64,000 nucleotides of DNA from Acanthosepion lycidas (taxonomy: Eukaryota; Mollusca; Cephalopoda; Sepiida; Sepiidae): positions 107,382,396-107,446,395 of the forward strand of contig OZ010587.1 in the NCBI GenBank assembly GCA_963932145.1. Reading direction: 5' to 3'. How positions within the stretch are numbered: position 1 is the stretch's first letter; every line of letters begins with the position of its first letter. The notes beneath the pieces were generated by a model. The model saw only the letters and a program-made list of their open reading frames with translations. It did no database searches and was not told the DNA's origin. Below, piece after piece: positions 9,460 through 19,445 of this stretch. Position numbers and translations under genes: made by a program.

Positions 9460-10202
9460 AACTTAACCTCTTTTTCGAACGTAACTCATAATTGATACAA
9501 CAATAGTTAATAAAAATGAACACTCTACCGCCTAGTCTGAATGATTAGATTTGTCTGTATCCTTGGAAACAGTACATTATGAATTTATATGTGCGTTTAA
9601 AACTCAGTAAATTTAAAAGTAAGTTATTTCAATATTCGCTTGAAGATGAAACGGATCTAATGCTTTTAATTTAATTATATAATTAAATTTAAAGTTTTTA
9701 GCTTTCATTTTTGAAACATGGTTATTACTGTGTAGCGAAGAAACATATTTTAATTCAGATAATATATATATATACATGTATATATATTTTTTCCTTTTAT
9801 TTCTGGTGTGTAGTCGTTTCTTTCCGGGTCCCTCCCTGACACCTAAGGTCAGAAATGGCATCATGACATTTTCCACTGACCAATTAAGAAAAAGAAAACA
9901 AACAAAAGAATCACATATTTTACATAGATAAAGCCCTTCCTAATTTTCTTTAAGGCATTGACTTCTAGGAATCCCTTCAATGAGTCTATTGGAATCTTTT
10001 CCAACCAATCCTTGCGCTCCAACTACCTGGAATTGTGATGTTCACATGTGCCACATTTTTGAGATTTCAAGGTACTTGTGTTTTGATAGCTTTTTGAAGA
10101 TCTTCAAAGATACATTGCACTATGCCATATCAATAAAGAGGCATTCTTTTTTGTTTACGGTCTCTTATAACAATGTTATTATTATTATTATTTGTCGGGA
10201 TT
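9460..10202. other. Unassigned stretch
   Basis: AT-rich, with a short palindrome AATTTAATTATATAATTAAA near 9667. No gene or repeat family recognised; the frames at 9613-9876 (minus) and 9980-10231 (plus) have no motif. Confidence 0.4.
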
Positions 10203-10617
10203 TCAAGTCCTACTATTATGGGAAAGGGTAGGTAGAAAGACTATAATGGCAGCTATTAGCATTTGAAGCGAAACTGCGTAGAAAAAGAAATGATAACGAA
10301 TTCTTACTTGTAACTGGCGTAATCTCGCGGTGGCAATCGTTTGTGTCAAATTGCAACAAAAAATAAATAAATGAATAAAAAATAAAACACTATATACTGC
10401 TTGCAAGTAATTCTCTTTATGGAAGTAACTTTAGAAAATAAAGAGTTAGGAATCTTATTAACAGTTTCGCTAAAACTTCCCGTCAGCTTCTAAAGAGAGA
10501 GCAAGGTCGTAACGAAGAAGGAAAAATACCACGGTCTTTGGTTAGGGTTAGGGTTAGGGTTAGGCCAGAAAGAAAGAAGGAAATAACTTATTCTTACTTT
10601 ATTTTTAGAACACTTTT
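10203..10617. repeat. Pseudo-LTR-like direct repeat, copy A
   Basis: About 350 bases matching 10852-11215, sharing TATGGGAAAGGG, AGAAAGACTATAATGGCA, CTTGTAACTGGCGTAATCTC and GCGGTGGCAATCGTTTGTGT. In this copy a short (TTAGGG) run interrupts the homology near its right end, after which TTTTTAGAACAC is again shared. Penelope-like elements often sit as partial tandem copies, which produces such direct repeats. Confidence 0.8.
10540..10564 (+). repeat. Interstitial telomeric repeat (TTAGGG)4
   Basis: Four perfect units of GGTTAG lie in a row. TTAGGG is the metazoan telomere repeat. Here it lies inside direct-repeat copy A, where copy B has only GGCTAAC. Confidence 0.95.
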
Positions 10618-10855
10618 AGTCTGATCTACTAAATAATGTGAGATTGATAGTGGGAGAATAAAGTTTAATAAATAAAGCCTCCTTAATGCTGAGCTGTGTA
10701 CAATTATATGACCCGAAAAGAATCCTTGAATTATCAACTAGAATTTTTCTTAAAGGTTCTTGGAAGTTATGAGTTGATAAATACTTATTAATCACACTTT
10801 CTTCTGACATGTGGCATGTAAGACATCTACTCAGGGAATATTGTTGGAATATCAA
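10616..10855 (-). mobile_element. Penelope-like retroelement, C-terminal GIY-YIG fragment
   Basis: The 79-residue minus-strand frame resembles the C-terminal end of a Penelope-like element protein, where a GIY-YIG endonuclease follows the reverse transcriptase. Visible are a CxxC pair (CLTCHM) near residue 15, a histidine in LSTHNFQEP, and LSIKEALFIKLYSPTIN near residues 56-72. The glutamate of IKEAL matches the conserved catalytic glutamate of the family, and the following LYSPTIN matches the usual KPSLN-type end. The fragment sits between two direct repeats. The assignment is from memory of the family, without a search. Confidence 0.5.
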
Positions 10856-11215
10856 GTCCGATTGTTATGGGAAAGGGAAGGTAGAAAGACTATAATGGCA
10901 TCTATTAGCATTTGAAGTGAAACTCAGCGCAGAAAGAAAGAAATAATAACGAATTCTTACTTGTAACTGGCGTAATCTCGCGGTGGCAATCGTTTGTGTC
11001 AAATGGCAACAAAAAAAGCACTATATGTTGCCTACAAGTAATTTTTCTTGTAGAAGTAACGATAGAAGATAAAGAGTTAGGACTCTTATTAATAGTTTCG
11101 CTTAAACGTCCAGTCAGCTTCGAAAGAGAGAGAAAGGTTGTAACGAAGACGGAAAAATACTACGGCCTCTGGCTAACTACTTTAGTATTTTTACATCTTT
11201 CTTAGAACACATATG
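10852..11215. repeat. Pseudo-LTR-like direct repeat, copy B
   Basis: Second copy of the block described at 10203-10617, starting TCAAGTCCGATTGTTATGGG. It lies upstream of the Penelope-like frame when read on the minus strand. Confidence 0.8.
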
Positions 11216-11389
11216 CAGATTTTGTCCCCTTTTCAATCAGACGGGATCGATTGGAACTCATTTCTTTAAATTTTCTGTGAAGACGAAATAATATCTTTCA
11301 TTATATTTTCGTCACAAGATTAAATTCCTCATTTCTTCCTTTCCACAAGAGTTTCGCCAAGGTAAGTGCACAAAATTTCTACATATTAT

Positions 11390-12290
11390 TTAAACGTTAT
11401 TTTTAGTGGATACTCATATTTGAGTAGACACTCCTTTTATTTATTAAACATTATATATATTTACTAGCAGCATGGCCCGGCATTGCCCCCGCTTGATTCA
11501 AAAATCGTACGACTCATACAGCAATCGCTATTACTTGAGTTAAAATATTTTTGCCCTTCCTTGCCTTTAAAGGAGTGCCTTTTGCCGTGCTGATGTTGCT
11601 ACATGCCTTACTCCTTGCCTATCTCACACTGTGAATTTTTTCTAAGCTCTATACTAAACATTAAATCTGTTACGAGAAAAGAATGAAACAAAATGAACAC
11701 AAAACGATCAGCTTTAAAAAAGGACACGTAACTGGAAAAACTGATGAAAAAAGAATGTTAACAACAAATACTTTTTCACACCCAACCCAGTTCTGCGGAA
11801 TCAGAATCAACGTTGAGTTTAAGCAAGCGAATGAGACAATTGGAGTAAAGTGCCATGCAGATTTAAATTTTTCCCACTTGTGACGAATGCATCTACCGAT
11901 TTTCTTTTGCATGCTAGCATGCTAGTTAACATTCGTGTCAGTCAGATGTTGGCTCTCATGCTGGCCAATAGAATCTCCCTGCCTATTCGTAGCAGTCAGC
12001 TATAGGCTCTCACTCTGGCCAGTAGACAATGGCCGAAAACTATGTGAAAACTGCCGTAGAAGGATGAAAAAAATCGATTATTTCCACTATCGATAGGAGT
12101 TCGGAAATGCAAAGTCGCTGTTGGCCTTCCCGCTGACTTGGAGTATGTGCATGTAAATCTTAGTGCAAATCCGTCGAAAATTGCACACACACACACATAC
12201 ATCATGCCTTTTATAGATAGAGATTTTTAAATAAATAAATATACGGTTTAATAAATAAATATATGAGTATCCAGTAAAAATAACGTTTAA
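11390..12290. mobile_element. Foldback element holding a nested dispersed repeat
   Basis: Outer arms: TTAAACGTTATTTTTAGTGG and TTATTTATTAAAC (11390-11450) return inverted at 12246-12290 (GTTTAATAAATAAAT and AGTATCCAGTAAAAATAACG). Inside, from about 11462 to 12225, lies sequence opening ACTAGCAGCATGGCCCGGCA and closing CTTTTATAGATAGAGAT, ends I associate from memory with a common invertebrate repeat. The inner part contains a 55-base tandem pair (GGCTCTCATGCTGGCCAATA at about 11950 and its diverged copy 55 bases on). No coding frame is convincing. Confidence 0.6.
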
Positions 12291-12449
12291 TGTAATATAA
12301 AATATTTCGCATTAATAAAAAATATCTACTTTCTTTAGAAAAAAATATCGGGTGTCAATATGTTTTCTTTTGTGAGTCTAAACTGGAGCCCTTCATTTTG
12401 AATAGAATAAAGTCAGTCAGTTTTGACTGTTATCGAAGACAGTCTTGAC

Positions 12450-12610
12450 ACAGTTTCAAGCGTCCTATATCCGGCAGCAAGTCTTCTGATCGGGACCTTT
12501 TGAGGGGCGTGGAATCAACTCTTAATTGGTGTTGTTCCGAGATCTAACCCGACTCGTAGTTGTAGCATCTGTTAGGGTCCCAGTTATGGGAAAAGAGTTA
12601 ACCCCAAACT
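12450..12610 (-). repeat. Composite repeat R2, unique block
   Basis: GCAAGTCTTCTGATCGGGAC, GGCGTGGAATCAACTCTTAA and GTCCCAGTTATGGGAAAAGA match the minus copy at 1141-1275. Confidence 0.8.
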
Positions 12611-12624
12611 GGGGTTAAAACATT

Positions 12625-12755
12625 ATCAAAATATATAAATAGATTTTTATAATAAAAAATAACTGCAATACATGTTTTAAAAAATATTACAAGCAATGCT
12701 TATTGAAAAAAGAAAAAATGTTGCCAGCAATACATTTTGAAAAAAGAAAAATTGT
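12625..12755 (-). repeat. Minisatellite, CAGCAATACAT family
   Basis: Three or four diverged units with ACAAGCAATGC or CCAGCAATACATTTTGAAAA. Confidence 0.75.
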
Positions 12756-12774
12756 GACGAAAGACATGACTTAC

Positions 12775-12807
12775 CTCAGAATTCGAAACAAGCACGAACG
12801 TGTCCTC
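12775..12807 (-). CDS. Candidate 33-nt microexon (host gene, unproven)
   Basis: On the minus strand a pyrimidine-rich stretch ending TCATCACTTTGCAG precedes 33 bases, GAGGACACGTTCGTGC continuing to TCTGAG, which are followed by GTAAGTCATG. Both splice sites fit the consensus well: CAG before GAG, and GAG before GTAAGT. The 33 bases are open in phase 0 and would read EDTFVLVSNSE. The segment is not part of a repeat I recognise. Against it, short sequences with good splice signals arise by chance, and no partner exon was found in the window. Confidence 0.25.
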
Positions 12808-12944
12808 CTGCAAAGTGATGACAAAAATAAATATGGCCGCTATTGAAGACACAATTTCCACGCGCCAATCTCGCCCAAATTGAGACGATATTAGTACACA
12901 TGCAAATTTTAGCCCTATCAGAATAGCATAAAATGCGGGGTGCC

Positions 12945-13205
12945 AGCATCAGCAATGAGTCAGGGATTCATTTGGCGAACTGCGTGTAATAGAGTTAGAC
13001 GTATGGATCGACAGATGGACAAAGAGGAGTCGAAATAGGCGCGGCTGAGTTGGTGTCTGTTTCACAATTTCCCATTGTAACGGCTGAGAAAGAGAGTCAC
13101 GCAATCCTTGAGGCGACCGAAGAATAAAAAATAATAGCTGGCCTGTCGGCGAGCGACGCACTGTCCTTTTTTACCCCACTTCATCATCATTTTTCCTCCT
13201 ACAAG
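12945..13205 (+). mobile_element. LTR-retroelement fossil, left direct repeat region
   Basis: The part from about 13050 (GTTGGTGTCTGTTTCACAAT) to 13203 (CTCCTACAA) is repeated at 13890-14045, on either side of the gag-like region. It includes GAGTCACGCAAT, CCTTGAGGCGACCGAAGA and CGGCGAGCGACGCA. It may be a terminal repeat or a duplicated internal part of an old retroelement. Confidence 0.55.
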
Positions 13206-13889
13206 CTATCTCGGCAGTTATGGCGAAGGTTCGCATAAGCAGCGACGTTATCAAACCATTTTCCGACCAGGGCGATATGGTGGCGTGACTAAAAAAGGTC
13301 AGGCTGGTGGCAAGACCAGTAGGTGGACGATGTGGCTAGCTTGCTGCTATTGTACCTGAAGGGGGGCGCACTAGCCCTCTACATGGAAATGGAAGAGAAA
13401 GATCAGAGAGACGTTGATCAGATCGAAGCCAGGCTGAAGGAGGCATTTACGGACGACGCGTTTTCAGCGTACAGAAAACTGACCATTGTCAGGTGAACCG
13501 GCGAACGTACGGACGTCTAGGCGAACAAAATCGGGCAGCTTCTTGGATTCGCCGGGTTCGTGGGAGCAGAGATAGAAAGGCTCACCAAACTAGCCTTCGT
13601 CATAGGGGTTCCCTGATACGATCTCCATTGAACTCCGACAGGTACCGAATATTGAAGTTCTGACTGTGGGGGAGTTATTAGCAAGAGCGAGAGTACTGAC
13701 AACAACCAGGTATGAAAGCTAGGATGTAGTTGCGGCTGTGTACCCACCCCGTAGTTAAGACAAGTCTCCCACCAAGAGTGCCTCAATCACTAGTGTGACT
13801 TGCTCAAGGTGCAGCATCAAAGGCCACAGAGAAAAAGACAGAACACGTTGCTATCGATGCGGGGTGAGGTTGGACACTGGGCTCCAGTT
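13206..13889 (+). mobile_element. Gag-like fossil of an LTR retroelement
   Basis: Reading in pieces, the plus strand recalls a retroelement gag: an opening like MAKVRISSDVIKPFSDQGD, a middle part with KEAFTDDAFSAYRKLTIVR and IGQLLGFAGFVGAEIERLTK, and a zinc-knuckle-like end with CSRCSIKGHREKDRTRCYRC. Such proteins bind genomic RNA and form particles of Ty3-type elements. No protease, reverse transcriptase or integrase is seen next to it. The copy is broken several times and is old. Composition is more GC-rich than its surroundings, which fits former coding sequence. The family is probably Ty3/gypsy-like, but this is not certain. Confidence 0.55.
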
Positions 13890-14045
13890 GGTGTCTGTTT
13901 CACAACTGCCCAGTATAACGGCTGAGAAAGGGAGTCACGCAATTAATTTCCTTGAGGCGACCGAAGATGAAAAAAAAATAGTTGGACTGCCGGCGAGCGA
14001 CGCAATGCGCTCTTTGACACACATCATCATTTTTTTCTCCTACAA
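13890..14045 (+). mobile_element. LTR-retroelement fossil, right direct repeat
   Basis: Second copy of the 155-base block seen at 13050-13203, joined directly to the minisatellite on its right. Confidence 0.6.
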
Positions 14046-14745
14046 TTACCAGCAATACATATTGAAAAAAGAAATAAATATTACAAGCAATACATATTGA
14101 AAAAAGAAATAAATATTACCAGCAATACATATTGAAAAAAGGAAAAATATTACCAGCAATACATATTAAAATAAGAAATAAATATTACGAGTAATACACA
14201 TTGAAAACAGAAAAATATAACCAGCAATACATATTGAAAACAGAAAAATATTACCAGCAATACATATCGAAAAAAGAAAAAATATTACAGCAATAAATAT
14301 TGAAAACAGTAAAATATTACCAGCAATACATATTGAAAAAAGAAATAAATATTACCAGCAATATATATTTAAAAAAGGAAAAATATTACCAGCAATACAC
14401 ATTGAAAAAATTAAAATATTACCAGCAATACATATTAAAATAAGAAATAAATATTACCAGCAATACACATTGAATAAAGCAAAAAATTACCAGCAATACA
14501 TATCGAAAACAGAAAAAATATTACCAGCAATGCATATTAAATTAAGAAATAAATATTACCAGCAATACACCTTGAAAAAAGTAAAATATTACCAGCAATA
14601 CATATTGAAAACAGAAAAGTATTACCAGCAATACATATTGAAAACAGAAAAATATAACGAGCAATACATATCGAAAAAAATAAAAATATTACAGCAATAA
14701 ATATTGAAAACAGAAAAATATTACCAGCCATACATATTGAAACAA
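14046..14745 (-). repeat. Large minisatellite, about 35-bp unit, about 20 copies
   Basis: Units read ATTACCAGCAATACATATTG followed by AAAAAAGAAATAAAT or variants. Spacing is roughly 33-37 bases and units differ by a few substitutions. Open frames such as 14470-14700 are in-phase readings of the repeat and not genes. The unit also occurs in short runs beside SINE tails elsewhere in the window, so this array probably grew from such a tail. Confidence 0.95.
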
Positions 14746-14829
14746 AATAAATGGTTGATTTGAATGCATGGTTTCCAGCGGACAATATGATTCTGACATT
14801 AGTGAAAATGTTTTTTCAACAATCATAAA

Positions 14830-15095
14830 AACAAACGCCGTGGTGTAATGGTTAACAAGCTTGTCTCGCTTGATCGATTTACGATTGAATAGCGAATTAG
14901 CACCTCATTGGCCGCACCATGTGCCACATCTAGACTAACGATTAGAAAATCATTTTGGTTACCTTGATGTGGTGGAATCATTAGCAAACTTATCTTTCTA
15001 AATCAATTTACGATTGAATATTGTCTTCGATATTCACTGGGAGCCCAATACTTTCAGCCTTGTGCCTCATCTAAGCTTACAAAATCACCGTAAGA
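14830..15095 (+). repeat. SINE-C, two tandem tRNA-headed copies
   Basis: Copy 1 starts GCCGTGGTGTAATGGTTAAC, an A-box-like tRNA head, then CGCTTGATCGATTTACGATT. Copy 2 (about 14963) is similar, with TGTGGTGGAATCATTAGCAA and AATTTACGATTGAATATTG. Both run into CTTGTGCC or ATGTGCCACATCTA and TCTAAGCTTACAAAATC. These are diverged, non-functional SINE heads. Confidence 0.65.
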
Positions 15096-15755
15096 ACAAA
15101 CTCGAAAGAAAAACAGTTCCTCACGTTTAGTTAGGAATTGTCAAATGAAAAAAATCTTCTAAATCGACTGTGTCTTCTCGCTTTTGTTCGATATTTCTAT
15201 CGAATATCAGTGTTATGTTGTTGAAACTCAAGCCGGAAAGGGCTATCCGATAGAATGAAGTAGTGGGACACTTTAACGGTAACCCAGATGTTGCTGAAAA
15301 TGTGCAACATACACGCCCAACCGATTATCGATCAGCGACTGTCATCGATACCCGACATAACACTGAAAGAAGAGATTTGAGCAAGTCTTGTTGGGATCCC
15401 TATCTTGGCATACAACTTTCATTCCTTAATATTTAACAAATCAGCAGGTATAATTTAGTAGACAATCATATCACTATCGTTAAAAGGGTCGGAAGTTGAT
15501 AATTTGTAGTTTGAGAGTCACTCAAGGTAGAGTGTTACACTTAAAATGATTATGATGAATCAGGTGTGGTGTGAGTGACCGAAGAGGTGATGGGAAGTGA
15601 AGATTATGGTAATAAAATGCCTAGGCACCAATTACCACTTGATTTAACCCGAGAACACTAATCATTAATTAAAGTTACACTCCGATTAACCATGGATATA
15701 TCATACCCGACTTTGAAAATATAAAAAAAAATAAATAAATATAAATCTTTATTAT
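15096..15755. other. Unassigned stretch
   Basis: A weak inverted pair TATCAGTGTTATGT (15207) and GACATAACACTGAAAG (15354) is the only structure noted. No gene seen. Confidence 0.4.
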
Positions 15756-15936
15756 CTCTCTATATTTCTGAGATGAGGTATTATATACATTATTTACATT
15801 ATTCGGACTATTGTCCTCATCTTTGTTGCCATATTTATTACAACGTTTCGGCCGTTGTACGCTCCGGTGGTTGAAATGTCGAACTGAACCCTTTATTTCG
15901 CTCACTGGGGTAGACTGTTCTTATTCCACGTGCCAT
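15756..15936 (-). repeat. SINE-A, minus copy (left of a head-to-head pair)
   Basis: Reading on the minus strand from 15936 it runs from the CATGGCACGTGGAATAAGAA body to the tail ending CTCATCTCAGAAATATAGAG. It lacks the head. Confidence 0.85.
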
Positions 15937-16118
15937 GTTTAATGGTACAGTGGATAAAGGCGTTGGTTAGATCTAGTGACAGGACCCAAAGAGTCAATAT
16001 CCGGTAGTGGAGAACTTGGAGAGGAGAATTAATAGGAGATAACTGATAACTGGCATCCATTAAACATGGCACGTGGAACTAGAATAGTCTACTCCAGTGA
16101 GAGAAATAGTCCAAATAA
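15937..16118 (+). repeat. SINE-A, plus copy (right of a head-to-head pair)
   Basis: It starts in the tRNA-like head (CAGTGGATAAAGGCGTTGGT, 15949) with the B-box region degraded (AGTCAATATCCGG), then the body to GAGAGAAATAGTCC, where an internal deletion joins it to tail sequence. Confidence 0.85.
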
Positions 16119-16266
16119 TGGGCATAAATCTTTATTTGAAATATTTTACATGCAGGCACTTTAAACTTTGTACTTTGAGTTAACATTAATAGGAACTGAA
16201 AAACATTTAGGTAAGAAAATCAGGTACTGAAAATTGTAATTAAAAATAGGAGAATTTGCGCTAGGT

Positions 16267-17000
16267 ATTACACTCCGTGCCAAATTATTATCGAGATAAC
16301 TTTTTTCTAATATTTCAAAAACCGTTCAATCAATTCACACAAACTTTTCACACAATGTTGGCAACACTAACCTGCGCAGGCACTGAAATTTTCGTACTGA
16401 TATGCGCAATGTAAACAAACTGGCGCCATATTTGTTATCAGCACGGTGATTTGATCGTGCCAAATTATTAGAAAGGTTTAGTAAAATTCCCAGAATTGAG
16501 CAAACAAATCGTTTATTAATGTTGCACGTGAATGTTTATGATCAAAAGAAGCTAATAAATAAGATAATCAAACAAATAATAACAGATACAAACAAAGGCA
16601 CAGTTTTAAACAAATTAATAGGGAATGTGCTTTCCCTGTTTTGAAATTACTTGAAAAGTCGACGATCCATAGAATTTGTTAATTGTAGGACGTCATCTGC
16701 TGTAATGTCGCGAGATATGTCAAAAATTGCTTCCCACAAATCAGCGTTGATCCTGAATTGTCGTCCGTTGGCGTACAGTCTTCGGTTCATGATGCTCCAA
16801 AGGTTTTTGATTGGGTTCCAATTTTAGACAGTTAGGATCCCCAATGCGACTGAAATCCCATTGCGTGCTAGTGGCACTCCTGCCTTGCTTGGGGTGAAAT
16901 ACTTTTAAAAAATGCATCTTTGATGTTCTGGTGGCCTTTTGTTGATATCCAAAATATAGCAAGAATGTTTCAGATGGAAAAGAGACACGAGGCAACAGAA
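16267..17000 (-). mobile_element. Tc1-like transposon remnant with a LINE tail inside
   Basis: One terminal sequence is seen at 16269 (CACTCCGTGCCAAATTATTA), with a second GTGCCAAATTATTAGAAA at 16455. On the minus strand, 16860-16741 reads as the C-terminal transposase region: CCCAATCAAAAACCTTTGGA-like coding sequence, that is LEPNQKPLEHHEPK in the visible frame, a decayed DLNPIENLW motif shifted by a frameshift. The 3' tail of a LINE (16863-16916) interrupts it. The other terminus is missing. Dead copy. Confidence 0.6.
16863..16916 (+). mobile_element. LINE-Y 3' tail, nested
   Basis: GCGTGCTAGTGGCACTCCTG and CCTTGCTTGGGGTGAAATAC followed by TTTTAAAAAA match the ends of the LINE-Y copies at 19455-20028 and 25040-25305. 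Only the last 50 or so bases were inserted, typical of 5' truncation. Confidence 0.8.
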
Positions 17001-17340
17001 ATAGATTTCTTTAGGAGGATTCTGTATATACTATGGATGGAAAAGCAGAGCAACGACGAAGATTTAAAGAAAATGAAGACAAAAGAACACTTATAAATTT
17101 CTAGGACACATAATGGGAAAAGAGAGCTTAGAAAATTGGACACTCGCTAGGCATATAAAAAGTAAAAAGGCAGATGAAAGCAATGCATAATCAGCCTAAC
17201 GACCTTCTGTAAATGATTGACAGGAATTAGAAAGGATAGCAAAAATATGAATTTTACTAAGAGTTGCAAAGGAAAGGAAATTATGGAAAGACCCCGTATT
17301 GAAAAGATATGGCAGGAATCTATCAACATGGTTTACTTTA
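16990..17340 (+). mobile_element. LINE-X fragment
   Basis: The plus strand shows a decayed RRILYILWMEKQSNDE-like stretch, then AGAACACTTATAAATTTCTA (FLGHIMGKESLENW in the best frame) and a KGKEIMERP-like end. It is the same region as the fragment at 6250-6710, with frameshifts. Confidence 0.65.
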
Positions 17341-17424
17341 TTATCTCAAGCCATATTCATTTTTTGTCGGTCTCCCTGGTATTACATGTCTTAACCAGAC
17401 AAATTTTAATTCGATATCCTGAAA

Positions 17425-17645
17425 GGTATTCTACTGTAAACGACCAACGTTCCTCTCCTGTAATGTGAGGATTGATTTCTCTCTTTCATGAGTCGTAGCG
17501 CAGTTACGTTTATAAAAAAAATTCAACATCCTCAACGGTATCTTATTGTAAACTGCCGATTTTTCTCTCCTGTAATGTAGGGATTGATTTCATTCTCTCA
17601 TGAGTCGAGGCACAGTTATTTTACACGAACGTTTATAAAAATGGC
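17425..17645. repeat. Tandem pair, about 118-bp unit
   Basis: GGTATTCTACTGTAAACGAC and GGTATCTTATTGTAAACTGC each lead to TCTCTCCTGTAATGT, GGATTGATTTC, CTCATGAGTCG and CGTTTATAAAAA. The second copy has a small insertion. Confidence 0.8.
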
Positions 17646-17859
17646 GAAATAGAGAGATAAACCTTTTGTTTCTACGACCATAGTTAAATGATCACGGATA
17701 TTAACAACGTTTGATTTTTAGTAAGATCGATTCAGGACACCATAAAATATTATTGTTCATTAAATATTTTCCCTTAACGTAGAAAATTTAATATCTGACG
17801 AAGCAATTATCGTAATGAAACGAGGGAAAACAGAAAAAAAAAGATTTGAAATCAACTAG

Positions 17860-18110
17860 GAAGGTGGCAAAACCTTTAATGCAGCAAGACATTTAAAGAT
17901 GGCTACAAATACCTGGGTATCTAAAAAGTAGACAGTATAAAGAAGGAGGAGGTGAAAGGAAAATCCAGGAAAATAATACAACAGAAGAGCAAGAAATTAC
18001 AATGGAAATTTATGAGAAAATACCTGGCCATTTTTCATTGTGATATAATCAGGATATACTCTGCACACTTTTTAAACTCGACAAGAGAAGAACTGTGTAA
18101 CCTGTACAAC
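17860..18110 (+). mobile_element. LINE fragment with YKYLGI motif
   Basis: ACAAATACCTGGGTATCTAA at about 17907 gives YKYLGI, followed in the same reading by VDSIKKEEVKGK, the usual sequence downstream of the RT fingers-thumb in many LINE proteins (YKYLGVLEAD, then EEMK). A stop interrupts the frame after the motif. It likely belongs to the LINE-X type, but the two are not joined here. Confidence 0.55.
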
Positions 18111-19160
18111 TAAACGAAACCTGATAACAATTATTCCACTTATGAGCTAAAGAAATTCTACCAACGCCCGCTAGTTACCAGTACAGTAAAACCAAATATC
18201 GCGCAAGATATGACAAAAATATCACACAGCATAAAAAGCCATAATCTTTCGTAACTACACGAGGCATATCTTATAATTCCACAAAACTAACAGATAAATC
18301 TGTCTTCACAAAGGTAAGTCTCTCACAATCTATCGTAGAATTTTTACACAAACGTACGTAGGGAACTCTGGATAGATGTAGTAGTTGTAATGTCTGGCAC
18401 GGTCCACCTTCGGGTGGACAGAGATCACTGGTCGTCAAGTGTTGATTTTATCGCAATAGTAATGACTTCATAACACTTGCTCCTCCCCTTTTATAGCCAA
18501 ATATGTGCTGGTATTTTTTCTTCTTAACAATAAAATAGGCCGGCTTGCAGTTTGAAATAACTCAGTTTGATCTGCCTTACCTCGAAGACAGAAGACTACG
18601 TCCGAACTTGCTTTTGTGCGTCGACGCTAATATTAGTTTGTGAACTTTTTACCACATTCCTGTTAATTTCCTTTGCTTATATTGTTTGTTTGATATGATT
18701 TCATTTTTTTTTTGTCCTGTTTCTTTTTTTTTTTTTTTTTCTTACAAACTTTTTTCTTAAATTTAGTTTGTGGGATAGTTCTCTTCTTGATTTGGCATTT
18801 TACAATGGCTAACTACTCCACAGGTTATGAGCCCAGCACGCTTCCTAAATCTCTCAATGACCCAAAGTTGAACTCCCCAGTAAACATTTTCATCTGACGG
18901 GCAAAATTCATGTGAGGAAGTGTTAGCACGACACTTGTGGGCGAAGGAACTCCTCAACGCAGGTCACCTGCTAGGGCGGAAAGGTTCCTCAAATGAACTA
19001 CAAAGATCCGTGTACGCGACCAAGGCGATCCGCCTAGATGGACGATATCTAACTTGGAGAGGGATGTGCTTCGCCAGGTTAAAACGTAGAAGACACGCCA
19101 CAAGATAAGCACATAAAGAAACCATTCGTGGAGACCCAGGTTCCGTCACATGATCGCCAC
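18111..19160. other. Unassigned stretch with a poly(T) tract
   Basis: It includes TTTTTTTTTT runs near 18725, a GC-richer part at 18900-19160 with open frames on both strands, and GGCACGGTCCACCTTCGGGT at 18396. No protein domain or repeat family was recognised. The 18920-19149 frames overlap each other and have no homology I can name. Confidence 0.4.
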
Positions 19161-19349
19161 AGATGGAGGAAAATTGTGGACAGTTCAGTACGCCGGCGTC
19201 CGAACGAGTTCTTCATCTTTACGCTCTTGTTTGAGCAAATTCCCATACCTACATTATTCTACCTATCAACAATGTCAGCAACTTACAAAAGCCAAAAATC
19301 TGCACGGCAAAAATAAAGAAATAGTAATACATTCTATTCATGCAAACCT

Positions 19350-19440
19350 ATCCTAAAAAATCTTATCGGCATTAAATAACCCACTAAGATGTTCATATGT
19401 CATAAAACAAAATAAATTAAACCAAATCTACAAATCAAAC
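19350..19440 (-). repeat. SINE-tail fragment
   Basis: GGCATTAAATAACCCACTAA and ATGTCATAAAACAAAATAAA match the minus-strand tails at 1571-1800. Confidence 0.7.
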
Positions 19441-19445
19441 AATAA

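Noticed and set aside
14046-14745. CRISPR array
   Set aside because: Units are contiguous and diverged, with no unique spacers, and the DNA is clearly animal.
18920-19149. Overlapping 62- and 61-codon frames as genes
   Set aside because: Locally higher GC makes long frames on both strands; no domain, and no supporting splice or promoter pattern.
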